Made by a program: the position numbers and the translations under genes. This document shows positions 27,700 through 36,439 of a stretch of DNA of 64,000 nucleotides, piece by piece. The notes beneath the pieces were generated by a model that was not told where the DNA came from, did not search any database, and worked only from the letters and a program-made list of their open reading frames with translations. The DNA comes from Pelagadaptatus sp034112445. Lineage in GTDB: Bacteria > Pseudomonadota > Gammaproteobacteria > Pseudomonadales > Cellvibrionaceae. The stretch's first letter is position 1; every line of letters starts with the position of its first letter. The DNA lies in NCBI GenBank assembly GCA_034112445.1, contig JAWUVI010000017.1, forward strand, positions 67,252-131,251. The letters run 5' to 3'.

Positions 27700-28166
27700 T
27701 TAGAAGTCTCTTTTTATGTGTTGTTTTTTTTATGTATTGCAACGCTTACGCTCAACAGAAAATATACAAATGGGTTGATGCAAAGGGTAAAACGCACTAC
27801 TCAGAAGAGGAGCCACATGAGACGCAAAAATCAATCGAAGAAATAAAGGTAAAGCCACCAACAAAACAACATTCTTCTGTTGAAGATGGCGATACCATTG
27901 GATCAAACAAGCTTTGGTTTGACGAACAAATAAAACGCCGAGAGCAGTCTGAAGTAATCAAAAAACAAAAGCAAAAAGCGGTTCTAAAACGCAAGCAATC
28001 ATTAAATCAATCGCAAAAAAAGTCATGCCAGAGTTATCGTAATAGTTTGGTCCGTTATCAGAATGAACTCAAGGCCAGCAAGAGAGCCGGCATTCGAGTT
28101 AAAACCGAAAATTGGTATAAGTCTAAAATATCCAGCTTAGAAGAAACGCTTAAAACTCTTTGCTGA
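27696..28166 (+). CDS. DUF4124-domain exported protein
   Basis: 156 residues. A signal peptide (about 1-19, ending CNAYA) is followed by the DUF4124 motif IYKWVDAKGKTHYSEEEP, then a strongly basic, Lys/Gln-rich coiled-coil-like region and a C-terminal pair of Cys. Function of DUF4124 is unknown. It is translationally coupled to ccmG, which is unexpected and places it in the cytochrome c maturation operon. Confidence 0.85.
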   Translation: MIRSLFLCVVFFMYCNAYAQQKIYKWVDAKGKTHYSEEEPHETQKSIEEIKVKPPTKQHSSVEDGDTIGSNKLWFDEQIKRREQSEVIKKQKQKAVLKRKQSLNQSQKKSCQSYRNSLVRYQNELKASKRAGIRVKTENWYKSKISSLEETLKTLC

Positions 28167-28214
28167 TAGTTAAGCTAATGGCTATAAATTCCAATATTTT
28201 GCCATTAACTATCT
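28166..28214 (+). terminator. possible hairpin after the ccm operon
   Basis: GATAGTTA at 28166-28173 and ATGGC at 28179-28183 can pair with GCCATTAACTATC at 28202-28214, with a small bulge. No clear T run follows, so it may be a weak terminator or only a leader structure of the next gene. Confidence 0.25.
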
Positions 28215-28268
28215 GACATGCTATTAATTAAGACAGATTAAATACACAATAATTATGTTGAGTTTTTT

Positions 28269-29258
28269 ATGTCTCCAAAAACAATAATAAAAAAAGTGAT
28301 CATAACATCGTTAATTACTTTGCCAGTTTATACCGCCGCTCAAGCACCGGCTTCACAGGTTGTTTTTAAACAAGACCAGCAAGACGTAGATGAAGACAGC
28401 TTGGTTGTTCGAGGTGTGCGCTGGACGGAATCTAAGCGCGATAGTATATCAGCCTCATGGCTGTCAACGGCTCATAGTATTGACTCATGGATGTCAGGTA
28501 ATGAGAGCCGAGGTCGTAATAAAAGCCGCATCAATGTTGGTGTAAAACAAGAATTTAGAAAGTACGGCAATAATGAGAGCGATTTTTACATTCGCGGTAA
28601 AATTGATGTCCCAAACACCAAGCGCAAGCTTAAAATATTCTTTGACTCTGAAACCAATGATCAAGACAGTCTTGAAAATAAAAAGTTAGATACCGCAGAA
28701 GATACTTATACCACCGCGGGAGTTGGACGTACCAAGCAGGTTAAGAATTTCTCTTTCAGTAACGAAATAGGGGCTAAATTCAGGGTGCCTTTGGACCCAT
28801 TTTATCGTTTTAAAGCCGAGTATGATTACGCTATTAATGATAATTGGAAAGGTGATATTGAGCAGAAAGTTTGGTATTACCACGAAAAAGGCTGGGGAGA
28901 ATCTACTGAGTTCTCTTTCTCACGTGAGTTGAGTGAGCAATATGGTTTACGAGTCAGTACCGAAGCTCAATTTCAAAACCGTTATAAAGAATTTGAATTT
29001 GGCCAGTTTTTTACACTCTACCAGAATATTGCGGATAACTACTGGAACTCTTTTACGTTTGGTGTGGTTGGTTCAAACCAGCCTAATCCCCGAGTAAATA
29101 ATTATTTTTTGTCAGCTAGCTATAAAAAACCAGTGTATGAAGATTGGGTTGTTGTCAGTGTGAATCCAAGGCTGAGATTTCCACGAGAAGATAACTGGAA
29201 GCCCAATCCAGAGTTAGAATTCAGGTTGGATGTATACTTTCAGGAAGATGCTCAATAA
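28269..29258 (+). CDS. predicted outer-membrane beta-barrel protein of unknown function
   Basis: 329 residues with a clear signal peptide (about 1-26, ending AAQA). The rest is rich in alternating aromatic/polar strands (FYIRGKIDVPNTKRKLKIFFD, EYDYAINDNWKGDIEQKVWYY, FSASYKKPVYEDW-type segments) and ends in a hydrophobic strand, as expected for an outer-membrane barrel. I do not recognise a named family. ATG at 28269, about 100 bp after the DUF4124 gene. Confidence 0.7.
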   Translation: MSPKTIIKKVIITSLITLPVYTAAQAPASQVVFKQDQQDVDEDSLVVRGVRWTESKRDSISASWLSTAHSIDSWMSGNESRGRNKSRINVGVKQEFRKYGNNESDFYIRGKIDVPNTKRKLKIFFDSETNDQDSLENKKLDTAEDTYTTAGVGRTKQVKNFSFSNEIGAKFRVPLDPFYRFKAEYDYAINDNWKGDIEQKVWYYHEKGWGESTEFSFSRELSEQYGLRVSTEAQFQNRYKEFEFGQFFTLYQNIADNYWNSFTFGVVGSNQPNPRVNNYFLSASYKKPVYEDWVVVSVNPRLRFPREDNWKPNPELEFRLDVYFQEDAQ

Positions 29259-29293
29259 AAATTTTGGGTGAAGTTAAAATAGGCAGAGCTCAG

Positions 29294-29320
29294 AAACCGC
29301 ACTCTTGCACAGTGCGGTTT
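29294..29320. terminator. hairpin between convergent genes
   Basis: AAACCGCACT (29294-29303) and AGTGCGGTTT (29311-29320) form a perfect 10-bp stem with a 7-base loop, exactly between the stop of the barrel protein gene and the stop of fadH. No long T run, but position and stem strength make a shared terminator likely. Confidence 0.65.
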
Positions 29321-29348
29321 CCGGACTTCAAAGCATCAGGTATAAGGC

Positions 29349-31373
29349 TTATATTTCAGCCGCCAAACGAACCCCTTGATTAATCGCACGTTTAGCATCT
29401 AATTCAGACGCCACATCCGCACCACCAATCAAGTGGTAAGTTTTATTCAAGCCTTCGACCAAAGCCCTTTGCGGCTCTTGTCCAGCACAAATAATGACGT
29501 TATCAACTGCTAAAACACGAGTCTCATCGCCGACTTTGATGTGTAATCCCGCATCATCGATTTTCTGATATTCACAGCCAGGGATCATTTTAACGCCTTT
29601 ATTAATTAAACCGGTGCGATGAATCCAGCCTGTAGTTTTACCCAAACCACCACCAACTTTTTTGGCTTTACGTTGTAATAAAAATACTTCACGTGGTGAC
29701 TCTGCCGGTTCTGCTATTACGCCTTCAATACCGCCACGCGCGGTAAACGTCATATCAACACCCCATTCTTTCATAAAGGCCGGTATGTTTTGGCTGGTCG
29801 CTTCACCTGCGTGAGTTAAATATTCAGACACATCAAAGCCAATGCCGCCAGCGCCAATAACAGCAACAGATTTACCTACCGGTTTTTTGTCGCGCAAAAC
29901 ATCAATGTAATTAAGAACTTTGGGGTGGTCAATACCATCGATAGGTGGCGTACGTGGCACGATCCCCGTAGCAATGATGACTTCATCATAATCCCCCGCG
30001 TTCAATTGTTCAGCACTCATTGTTGAATTGAGCTGTAGGTTAACTCCGGTGAGCTCGATCTGACGCTGAAAATAACGCAAGCTTTCATAGAACTCTTCTT
30101 TTCCTGGTACTTGCTTAGCAATATTAAACTGCCCGCCAATTTTATCAGCCGCGTCGAATAGTGTAACTTCATGACCACGTTGCGCCGCAGAAACAGCAAA
30201 AGATAAGCCAGCAGGGCCTGCACCAATAACCGCCAATTTTTTAGTGTTTGTCGTTGGGATTAAATTTAATTCGGTCTCGTGGCAAGCTCTTGGATTGACT
30301 AAGCAACTGGCCATTTGGCCGAGAAAAATGTGGTCGAGACAAGCTTGATTACAACCAATGCAAGTGTTGATTTCATCCGCTTTACCGGCGGCTGCTTTAT
30401 TAACAAAATTAGAGTCAGCTAAAAACGGACGAGCCATAGACACCATGTCTGCATCACCGCGCTCTAGTACTTCTTCAAGAACCTCAGGCGTATTAATACG
30501 GTTTGATGTAACCACAGGGATGGATAAATCTTGTTTGAATTTGGCCGTCACCCAAGTAAATGCAGCGCGAGGTACTTTGGTGGCAATGGTGGGGATTCTG
30601 GCTTCGTGCCAGCCCACGCCAGTATTAATAATGGTGGCGCCAGCTTTTTCGATTGCTTTGCCTAGTGTTACGACTTCTTCATAATTACTTCCGCCTTCAA
30701 CGAGGTCAAGCATGGATAAACGATAAATAATAATAAAATGTTCACCAACAGCTTCGCGAACTCGGCGTACGACTTCAACGGGTAAGCGCATTCTGTTTTC
30801 GTAACTTCCACCCCAATCATCATCACGTTTATTGGTTCGAGCGGCTATAAATTGATTCAAAAAGTAACCTTCTGAACCCATGATTTCAACGCCGTCGTAG
30901 CCACTTTTTTGCGCTAGAACAGAAGTGCGCACAAAATCGACTATTTGTTGTTCAATTTCATCTTCGGTAGCCGCTTTGGGCATAAAAGGATTGATAGGGG
31001 CTTGAACGGCAGAAGGTGCGATAGGGTTTTCATTAAAAGCGTAACGACCTGTGTGTAAAATCTGCATGCAAATTTTACCGTCTTCGGCGTGCACCGCGTC
31101 GGTAATGATTTTATGATCGGCACAATCTTCTTCGCTCCACAGCATTTTTGTGTGCTCATGGGTAGCGGCTCTTTTGTTGGGACCGAAACCACCGGTAACA
31201 ATTAGTGCAACGCCACCTTTGGCGCGTTCAGCGTAATACGCCGCCATTCTTTCGTGACCGTTGGGAGCTTCTTCAAGGCCGGTGTGCATTGAGCCCATTA
31301 ATACTCTGTTTTTTAGTGTGGTAAAGCCAAGGTCTAGAGGCTCTAACATTTTTGGATACAATTGTGTGCTCAT
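29349..31373 (-). CDS. fadH: NADPH-dependent 2,4-dienoyl-CoA reductase
   Basis: 674 residues, the size of E. coli FadH. Order: an old-yellow-enzyme-type FMN barrel (about 1-340; LHTGRYAFNENPIAPSA, SEGYFLNQFIAARTN), a 4Fe-4S Cys cluster (CIGCNQACLDHIF then CLVNPRAC), then FAD and NADPH Rossmann domains (GAGPAGLSFAVSAAQRG; GAGGIGFDVSEYL). It reduces 2,4-dienoyl-CoA during breakdown of unsaturated fatty acids. The frame is open from 31394, but the ATG at 31373 is preceded by AAGGAA and matches the family start. Confidence 0.95.
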   Translation of the reverse strand: MSTQLYPKMLEPLDLGFTTLKNRVLMGSMHTGLEEAPNGHERMAAYYAERAKGGVALIVTGGFGPNKRAATHEHTKMLWSEEDCADHKIITDAVHAEDGKICMQILHTGRYAFNENPIAPSAVQAPINPFMPKAATEDEIEQQIVDFVRTSVLAQKSGYDGVEIMGSEGYFLNQFIAARTNKRDDDWGGSYENRMRLPVEVVRRVREAVGEHFIIIYRLSMLDLVEGGSNYEEVVTLGKAIEKAGATIINTGVGWHEARIPTIATKVPRAAFTWVTAKFKQDLSIPVVTSNRINTPEVLEEVLERGDADMVSMARPFLADSNFVNKAAAGKADEINTCIGCNQACLDHIFLGQMASCLVNPRACHETELNLIPTTNTKKLAVIGAGPAGLSFAVSAAQRGHEVTLFDAADKIGGQFNIAKQVPGKEEFYESLRYFQRQIELTGVNLQLNSTMSAEQLNAGDYDEVIIATGIVPRTPPIDGIDHPKVLNYIDVLRDKKPVGKSVAVIGAGGIGFDVSEYLTHAGEATSQNIPAFMKEWGVDMTFTARGGIEGVIAEPAESPREVFLLQRKAKKVGGGLGKTTGWIHRTGLINKGVKMIPGCEYQKIDDAGLHIKVGDETRVLAVDNVIICAGQEPQRALVEGLNKTYHLIGGADVASELDAKRAINQGVRLAAEI

Positions 31374-31418
31374 AAAAATTTCCTTAAATGACATTCTTTA
31401 TAAAATTCAGCGCTTACT

Positions 31419-31460
31419 GTTAAGCAAAAACAGTTAAGCAAAAACAGTTAAGCAGAAAAT
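31419..31460. repeat. three 14-bp tandem repeats at the 3' end of the crotonase gene
   Basis: Two perfect copies of GTTAAGCAAAAACA (31419-31432, 31433-31446) and a third, diverged copy (31447-31460) that contains the stop codon of the crotonase gene. A simple tandem duplication in the short gap before fadH. Confidence 0.7.
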
Positions 31461-32299
31461 GGTGGTTTTATTTGAGCCAGTTCGTCAAATACGGGTTCAC
31501 GTTTTTCCATCTTAGCGGTGAAGGTTTCCATCATGTCAACTTGCGGTTGAAACATCCCACTTTGCCAAGTCGCCATATATTTTAAACTGTCAGCCACGCT
31601 GTGATCGCGTGAATAATTTATCATCTCTTTACAGCCATTCACTGCCATCGGTGAACGTGACGCGATCTGTGCGGCAATATCCATTACGTAGGCTTGCATT
31701 GACTCTGTATCAGGGAATACTTTGTTCACTAGACCAAATTCTCTTGCTTCTTCGGAGTACATGCGTCGTCCGGTATAAGCCAGTTCACGCACAAGACCTT
31801 GGGGGATAAGATGAGGCAGACGCTGGAGGGTGCCGACATCGGCTGTCATGCCTAATTTTGTTTCTTCAATACTGAAAAAAGCGTCTTCAGTACAATAACG
31901 ACTGTCGCAGGCGCTGATCATATCTACTGCACCACCAATACACCCACCGTGAATGGCCGCCAAAACGGGCATACGAGCATTTTCTAAGCTGCTTAGGCAA
32001 TCTTGCAGCTGTAAGACTAAGCGGCGTAGGTTTTCATGTTTACGGGCAAGCTCTATTTGTTTGCCGAGGTTATCACCACCAAATACGGCTAGATCCATAC
32101 CCGCACAAAAATGTTTACCCGTTGATGAAATCACAATGACTCTGGCAGAGCTATCACTGTCTATTTGCGTGACGATTTCAGGTAGCTCAGTCCAGAATGC
32201 CGCAGTCATCGTATTTAACGTATCAGGACAGTTTAATTGCAAGTGGGCAATTTTATTGTTTATTTCAAGCTTAAAGGCTGTGTATTCGGTCGTGGACAT
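31448..32299 (-). CDS. crotonase, probable delta3,5-delta2,4-dienoyl-CoA isomerase
   Basis: 283 residues of the enoyl-CoA hydratase/isomerase superfamily. The oxyanion-hole segments are HFCAGMDLAVFGG and HGGCIGGAVD. The block CDSRYCTEDAFFSIEETKLG followed by TADVGTLQRLP carries Asp, Glu and Asp at the positions used by rat dienoyl-CoA isomerase, which distinguishes it from plain hydratases. It lies just upstream of fadH on the same strand (about 75 bp apart), so both enzymes for odd-position double bonds are together. ATG at 32299, divergent from a TetR regulator. Confidence 0.85.
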   Translation of the reverse strand: MSTTEYTAFKLEINNKIAHLQLNCPDTLNTMTAAFWTELPEIVTQIDSDSSARVIVISSTGKHFCAGMDLAVFGGDNLGKQIELARKHENLRRLVLQLQDCLSSLENARMPVLAAIHGGCIGGAVDMISACDSRYCTEDAFFSIEETKLGMTADVGTLQRLPHLIPQGLVRELAYTGRRMYSEEAREFGLVNKVFPDTESMQAYVMDIAAQIASRSPMAVNGCKEMINYSRDHSVADSLKYMATWQSGMFQPQVDMMETFTAKMEKREPVFDELAQIKPPFSA

Positions 32300-32342
32300 A
32301 GCTTTCTCCTTCGTTAACGCGTTAAGTCATCTCTGAATAAAA

Positions 32343-32359
32343 ACTAGACGCTGTCTAGT
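32343..32359. promoter_or_regulatory. palindromic operator candidate 1 (TetR-type)
   Basis: ACTAGACGCTGTCTAGT is a perfect palindrome around a GCT centre, located in the 123-bp gap between the divergent dienoyl-CoA isomerase and TetR genes. It shares the core GACGCTGTC with the second site. Confidence 0.7.
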
Positions 32360-32387
32360 CTTGATAGCGCTAAATTACTGCTATATT

Positions 32388-32400
32388 TTGACGCTGTCAA
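32388..32400. promoter_or_regulatory. palindromic operator candidate 2, with a half-site at the tetR start
   Basis: TTGACGCTGTCAA is a perfect palindrome with the same GACGCTGTC core, centred 43 bp from site 1. An imperfect third copy, TTGACGCTATGAA (32415-32427), overlaps the ATG of the regulator gene. This fits autoregulation and control of the divergent lipid gene. Confidence 0.68.
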
Positions 32401-32422
32401 GATAGTTTGCTAAATTGACGCT

Positions 32423-33037
32423 ATGAAAAAGAATTATCATCACGGTGATTTACACCAACAGTTAATTAGCGAAGCCGCCAAAATCATTCAAGCAGAAGGA
32501 GAGGCGGGTTTGTCAATGCGAAAACTGGCGACCCAAGTTGGGGTTTCTAGAACTGCGCCATACCATCATTTTAAAGACAAGCATGAGCTCTTGTGTGCTA
32601 TTGCGGAAGAGGGTTTCTGCCGCTTTAATGAATTACGACAGCCTCTGTACACTATGGCTAACCCTGTATCAGAAGAAGGGTTACAGTTGGTGGTTAAAGG
32701 CTATGTGCAGTTCGCCACTCAATTTCCTGAGTATTATGACTTGATGTTTGGGGGGCATATTTGGAAGTCTGATCGCTTAACCGCCAGTCTACGTGCACAA
32801 GCCTACCAATCGTTTCGTGCCGAAGTAGATCGTGCACGCCAATGGCAAGTTGACGGCCTGATTGATGATTCTATTGATGTGCTGCGATACGCCCAAGTGA
32901 GCTGGAGTACGATGCACGGGATGAGCCGGTTATTGATAGACGGTATTTATGTTGATCAAACGGCCATTGAGTCTATGTGCGACACCGCTGTACAAATGTT
33001 TCTTACCTTTTTAAAAAATAACCAAGCCAGTAACTGA
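32423..33037 (+). CDS. TetR/AcrR-family transcriptional regulator
   Basis: 204 residues. The N-terminal helix-turn-helix is complete: AAKIIQAEGEAGLSMRKLAT then VGVSRTAPYHHFKDKHELL. The C-terminal part is the ligand-binding/dimer domain. ATG at 32423. It is divergent from the isomerase gene with palindromic sites between, so it probably represses itself and the isomerase (and fadH beyond it), with an acyl-CoA as a plausible but unproven ligand. Confidence 0.93.
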   Translation: MKKNYHHGDLHQQLISEAAKIIQAEGEAGLSMRKLATQVGVSRTAPYHHFKDKHELLCAIAEEGFCRFNELRQPLYTMANPVSEEGLQLVVKGYVQFATQFPEYYDLMFGGHIWKSDRLTASLRAQAYQSFRAEVDRARQWQVDGLIDDSIDVLRYAQVSWSTMHGMSRLLIDGIYVDQTAIESMCDTAVQMFLTFLKNNQASN

Positions 33038-33075
33038 TTTAATCACAGTGCTAATAATTGACTTTATCCTCAATG

Positions 33076-33453
33076 CTAATTCAAATCGGCGGCGTGTTGT
33101 TTGAGTAATTTCAGCGGGATAATTTCTAGCGCGTTGATGTGAGTTCTTCGTAAGTAAACCCTAGGCGCCATTTTGTTGTCTTTTGCTTCTAACCAACGTG
33201 CAGCGCATAAACACCATGTGTCTCCTGGCTTCAAGCCCGGAAAGTTATGCTCAGGTACGGGTGTCGATAAATCATTGCCTCGAAATCTAGAATATTCTAA
33301 AAAAGGTTGTGATATTTCAATGCAAACAGTGTGCGACCCCAAATCTTCTTTGCACGTATTGCATTTTCCGTCACGGAAAAAACCCGTGGTTGGAGAGTCG
33401 CCACAGACTTCTAATGGTTCGTTAAAAATGTTGATTGATTCTTCTTTGTCCAT
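33076..33453 (-). CDS. DUF2237 family protein
   Basis: 125 residues matching DUF2237: a first Cys in EVCGDSPTTGFFRDGKCNTC, then EDLGSHTVCIEIS, FLEYSRFRGNDLSTP and GDTWCLCAARW, with five or six conserved Cys in all. Function unknown. The start is the ATG at 33453 with AAGG upstream (a TTG at 33459 is also in frame). A single gene converging with the TetR gene. Confidence 0.9.
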   Translation of the reverse strand: MDKEESINIFNEPLEVCGDSPTTGFFRDGKCNTCKEDLGSHTVCIEISQPFLEYSRFRGNDLSTPVPEHNFPGLKPGDTWCLCAARWLEAKDNKMAPRVYLRRTHINALEIIPLKLLKQHAADLN

Positions 33454-33581
33454 TTTCAAAGCCTTATATTGGTTTGGGTGTGTGACTTAATCGAGTTAGA
33501 TAATTGGGCATTTATTGACCCAAAGATAGACATTCTATTTTACGATAGGTTTTTTGTTTTACATAAGTGGTTCGGGTTATC

Positions 33582-34019
33582 TCAATCGTTAGCTATTGCT
33601 TGTAACGCCGCACGAATTTTATCTGGGATGGGAGCCGGTTTGTTGGTTTTTCTATCAACAAACACATGCACGAAATGACCATTGGCAGCGGCTACGGCCT
33701 CACCTTTTTTAAAGATAGCGATACCGTATTCCACCGAGCTGTTGCCTAACCGATTGACTCTTAATCCGGTTTCAATTTCGTCGGGATAAGCGATGGCGCT
33801 GTGGTAATTGCAACCTGAGTTCACAACAAAACCAATCACAGGGCCGGACTCAATATTTAAGTCAGCCTTTTCGATCAGGTAGTTGTTGGCGGCTGTGTCG
33901 AAGTACGAGTAGTACACGACATTATTAACATGGCCATAGACATCGTTGTCGCTCCAACGTGTTGTAATAGTATCAAAGTGACAATAGTTTTCTCGGGTTT
34001 CAATAGTGCGGTCAGTCAT
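33582..34019 (-). CDS. 4-hydroxybenzoyl-CoA thioesterase-family acyl-CoA thioesterase
   Basis: 145-residue hotdog-fold protein. The 4HBT signature TRWSDNDVYGHVNNVVYYSYFD includes the catalytic Asp. Hydrolyses an acyl-CoA thioester; the chain is unknown. It lies 36 bp after the alcohol dehydrogenase gene on the same strand, probably one transcript. Confidence 0.9.
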   Translation of the reverse strand: MTDRTIETRENYCHFDTITTRWSDNDVYGHVNNVVYYSYFDTAANNYLIEKADLNIESGPVIGFVVNSGCNYHSAIAYPDEIETGLRVNRLGNSSVEYGIAIFKKGEAVAAANGHFVHVFVDRKTNKPAPIPDKIRAALQAIAND

Positions 34020-34055
34020 AATGTCCTCTTAGCTGTAGAATCTCGGTGGTGGCTT

Positions 34056-35219
34056 TTAATAGGCCGCTTGATAAATGGATAGGGCAGCAGGGTAATCAAC
34101 CTCTTTAGGATTATTTACCAATAAGCGAGTTTGCAACATGGCATCGTTTGCAAGCGTTGGTAAAAAGTCTTCCGTAATCTTCATTTCTCGTAAGCGAGTC
34201 GGTAAACCAAGTTCTTTAATTAAAGCTTCTAGTTTATCGATTAACAGCACGCTGATTTCCTGCACTGTACCTATGAATTTTTCGTTAGGAAAAATAATGG
34301 GGGCAAGTTCGGCGTAAAGCTCTGCCGCATTGGGTAAATTAAAACGCATCACATGTGGTAGAACCAAAGAATTACTCAAACCATGGGGAATATGAAAGTG
34401 TCCTCCAAGCGGGTAAGCCAGTGCATGAACCGCCGCAACAGGCGAGTTGGCAAAGGCTTGTCCGGCCATCATGGCACCCAACAACATATTCTCACGCGAC
34501 TCTTGATTGGTTCCATCGTGAACCGCAGTTTGAATATTACTGGCCATGAGCCGCAGGGCTTCTTTCGCCATAAGATCTGACATTGGGTTCTTTTTGGTAT
34601 TGTTGGTAAAGGCTTCAATGGCATGGACCATTGCATCAATACCGGTAGCGGCGGTTACATGTGCCGGTAAGCCCATGGTTAACTCAGCATCTAATATGGC
34701 AAAGTCGGGTAAAAATAGCGGTGTTACGGCACCCATTTTAGTGGTTGAACCGGTAGTAACTATGGCAACGGGCGTCACTTCTGATCCGGTACCCGCTGTG
34801 GTTGGTATTTGTAGTAGTGGTAGTCGTTTACCTCGGGCATTATCTATCCCATAAATATCATTTAGCGATTGCTGGCTGTCAGGGTGTGCTAACAGAGCCA
34901 CGATTTTAGCGACATCCATAGAGCTGCCACCACCAAAACCTATAATGGCGTCGACCTTAGCTTGCTTGGCCATATCGATAGCCTCTAAGACAACATTTTC
35001 AGGTGGATCTGCTTGTACATCGGTGAATAGTTGGATGGCTATGTTGGCTTGTTGAAGGTTTTCTAGTGTTGTTCTATGCAGGCCTAATTGTCTGATACCA
35101 GGATCGGTAATAAACATGACCGACGTTATACCCTGTTGTTTGCAAAGGTCAGATAAACGTGAGGCGGAACCAAATTCACAAATAATACGTTGGCTGGTGG
35201 CGAAGCTGAATGGGTTCAT
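34056..35219 (-). CDS. iron-containing (group III) alcohol dehydrogenase
   Basis: 387 residues. NAD-binding GGGSSMDVAK, then TAGTGSEVTP, and the metal-binding region GIDAMVHAIEAF with His and HIPHGLSNSLVLPHVM with further His residues. The frame extends to 35282, but the ATG at 35219 has AAGGAAG directly upstream and is preferred. Substrate unknown; next to thioesterase and crotonase genes, an alcohol/aldehyde step in acyl-CoA metabolism is plausible. Confidence 0.92.
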   Translation of the reverse strand: MNPFSFATSQRIICEFGSASRLSDLCKQQGITSVMFITDPGIRQLGLHRTTLENLQQANIAIQLFTDVQADPPENVVLEAIDMAKQAKVDAIIGFGGGSSMDVAKIVALLAHPDSQQSLNDIYGIDNARGKRLPLLQIPTTAGTGSEVTPVAIVTTGSTTKMGAVTPLFLPDFAILDAELTMGLPAHVTAATGIDAMVHAIEAFTNNTKKNPMSDLMAKEALRLMASNIQTAVHDGTNQESRENMLLGAMMAGQAFANSPVAAVHALAYPLGGHFHIPHGLSNSLVLPHVMRFNLPNAAELYAELAPIIFPNEKFIGTVQEISVLLIDKLEALIKELGLPTRLREMKITEDFLPTLANDAMLQTRLLVNNPKEVDYPAALSIYQAAY

Positions 35220-35468
35220 GTTCTTCCTTTTAGGGGTGATTTTAGCAGTCATTATAATGACTAAAAAAAATCTATGTGACACTAATAATATTCAATATTC
35301 GCCAATATTATTAAGCGCTACTTAGTTCTTCTAAAGCATTCGTGTATTACCGGATAAGAATGCTATTCTTTGATCTCATTTGAGTGCTATTGATCGTGTT
35401 ACTTAGAGTGTTAGAGTGCTTGTTAACGTATTTATTAGAGTACTAAGGCAGTTTGAGGAACCAATGTT

Positions 35469-36338
35469 ATGAGCCATCCGACGTATCAAACAATTCAATA
35501 CGATGTTAAAGATTTAATACTTACTCTCACGTTAAATAGGCCAGATAACCTTAATTCTTTTACCGTAGAAATGGCTGATGAATTGATTCACGCATTTAAC
35601 CGTGCCAGTGATGATGATGCCGTGAGCGCCATTGTTGTAACGGGAGCGGGGAGAGCTTTTTGTGCCGGTATGGATTTAAACCAGAGTGGCAATGTTTTTG
35701 GTTTGAATGAAAGTCAGAAGCCTACGCTAAAAGACATGCAAACTAACGACAAGATTGACAGCATAAGTGATACCGGTGGTCTAGTTACGTTAAGTATTTA
35801 TGATTGTAAAAAGCCGGTCATAGCGGCTGTGAATGGACCTGCAGTTGGTATTGGCGCGACAATGATGGCGGCCATGGATATTCGTTTGGCATCCGAAAAA
35901 GCTAGGTTTGGTTTTGTTTTTGCCAAAATAGGCATTACCCCAGAAGCTTGCTCAAGTTGGTTTTTACCGAGAATTGTAGGTATTTCACAAGCGTTGGAGT
36001 GGGTGTATACCGGAGAGATTTTTGACGCCAATACGGCGAAAGAAAAAGGCTTTGTTAGATCCGTTCATGCACCAGAAAATCTCTTAGAGGAAGCTTACAA
36101 AATAGCTCGTAGTATTGCTGAAAAGTCTCAAGTATCAATAACCTTAGCCAGACAAATGATGCTTAAGTTATCGGCTGCTAACCACCCTCGGGAGGCTCAT
36201 AATGTTGATTCCTTGGCTATTTTTTATACCAGCAGTAAGGACGGCAAAGAGGGAGTGGCATCGTTCTTAGAGAAACGTGCTCCAGAATTCACTCAAAAAT
36301 CTTCAACGGATATGCCAGATTTTTATCCGTGGTGGTAA
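35469..36338 (+). CDS. enoyl-CoA hydratase/isomerase family protein
   Basis: 289-residue crotonase. Oxyanion-hole blocks are RAFCAGMDLNQSG and AAVNGPAVGIGATMMAAMD; FVFAKIGITPEACSSWFLPRIVG follows, with Glu at one of the two acidic positions of hydratases. It ends in FYPWW. ATG at 35469 with GAGGAA upstream. The 186-bp upstream gap to the divergent dehydrogenase gene should hold both promoters. Confidence 0.9.
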   Translation: MSHPTYQTIQYDVKDLILTLTLNRPDNLNSFTVEMADELIHAFNRASDDDAVSAIVVTGAGRAFCAGMDLNQSGNVFGLNESQKPTLKDMQTNDKIDSISDTGGLVTLSIYDCKKPVIAAVNGPAVGIGATMMAAMDIRLASEKARFGFVFAKIGITPEACSSWFLPRIVGISQALEWVYTGEIFDANTAKEKGFVRSVHAPENLLEEAYKIARSIAEKSQVSITLARQMMLKLSAANHPREAHNVDSLAIFYTSSKDGKEGVASFLEKRAPEFTQKSSTDMPDFYPWW

Positions 36339-36439
36339 GTTCAGTAAAAACTGTGGGCGCTGATGGTGGCATTGCTAGACACCTAAACTTCAGGCACTAG
36401 AATTGAGCACATGAGCCACACCTAACAACAGGAAATATT

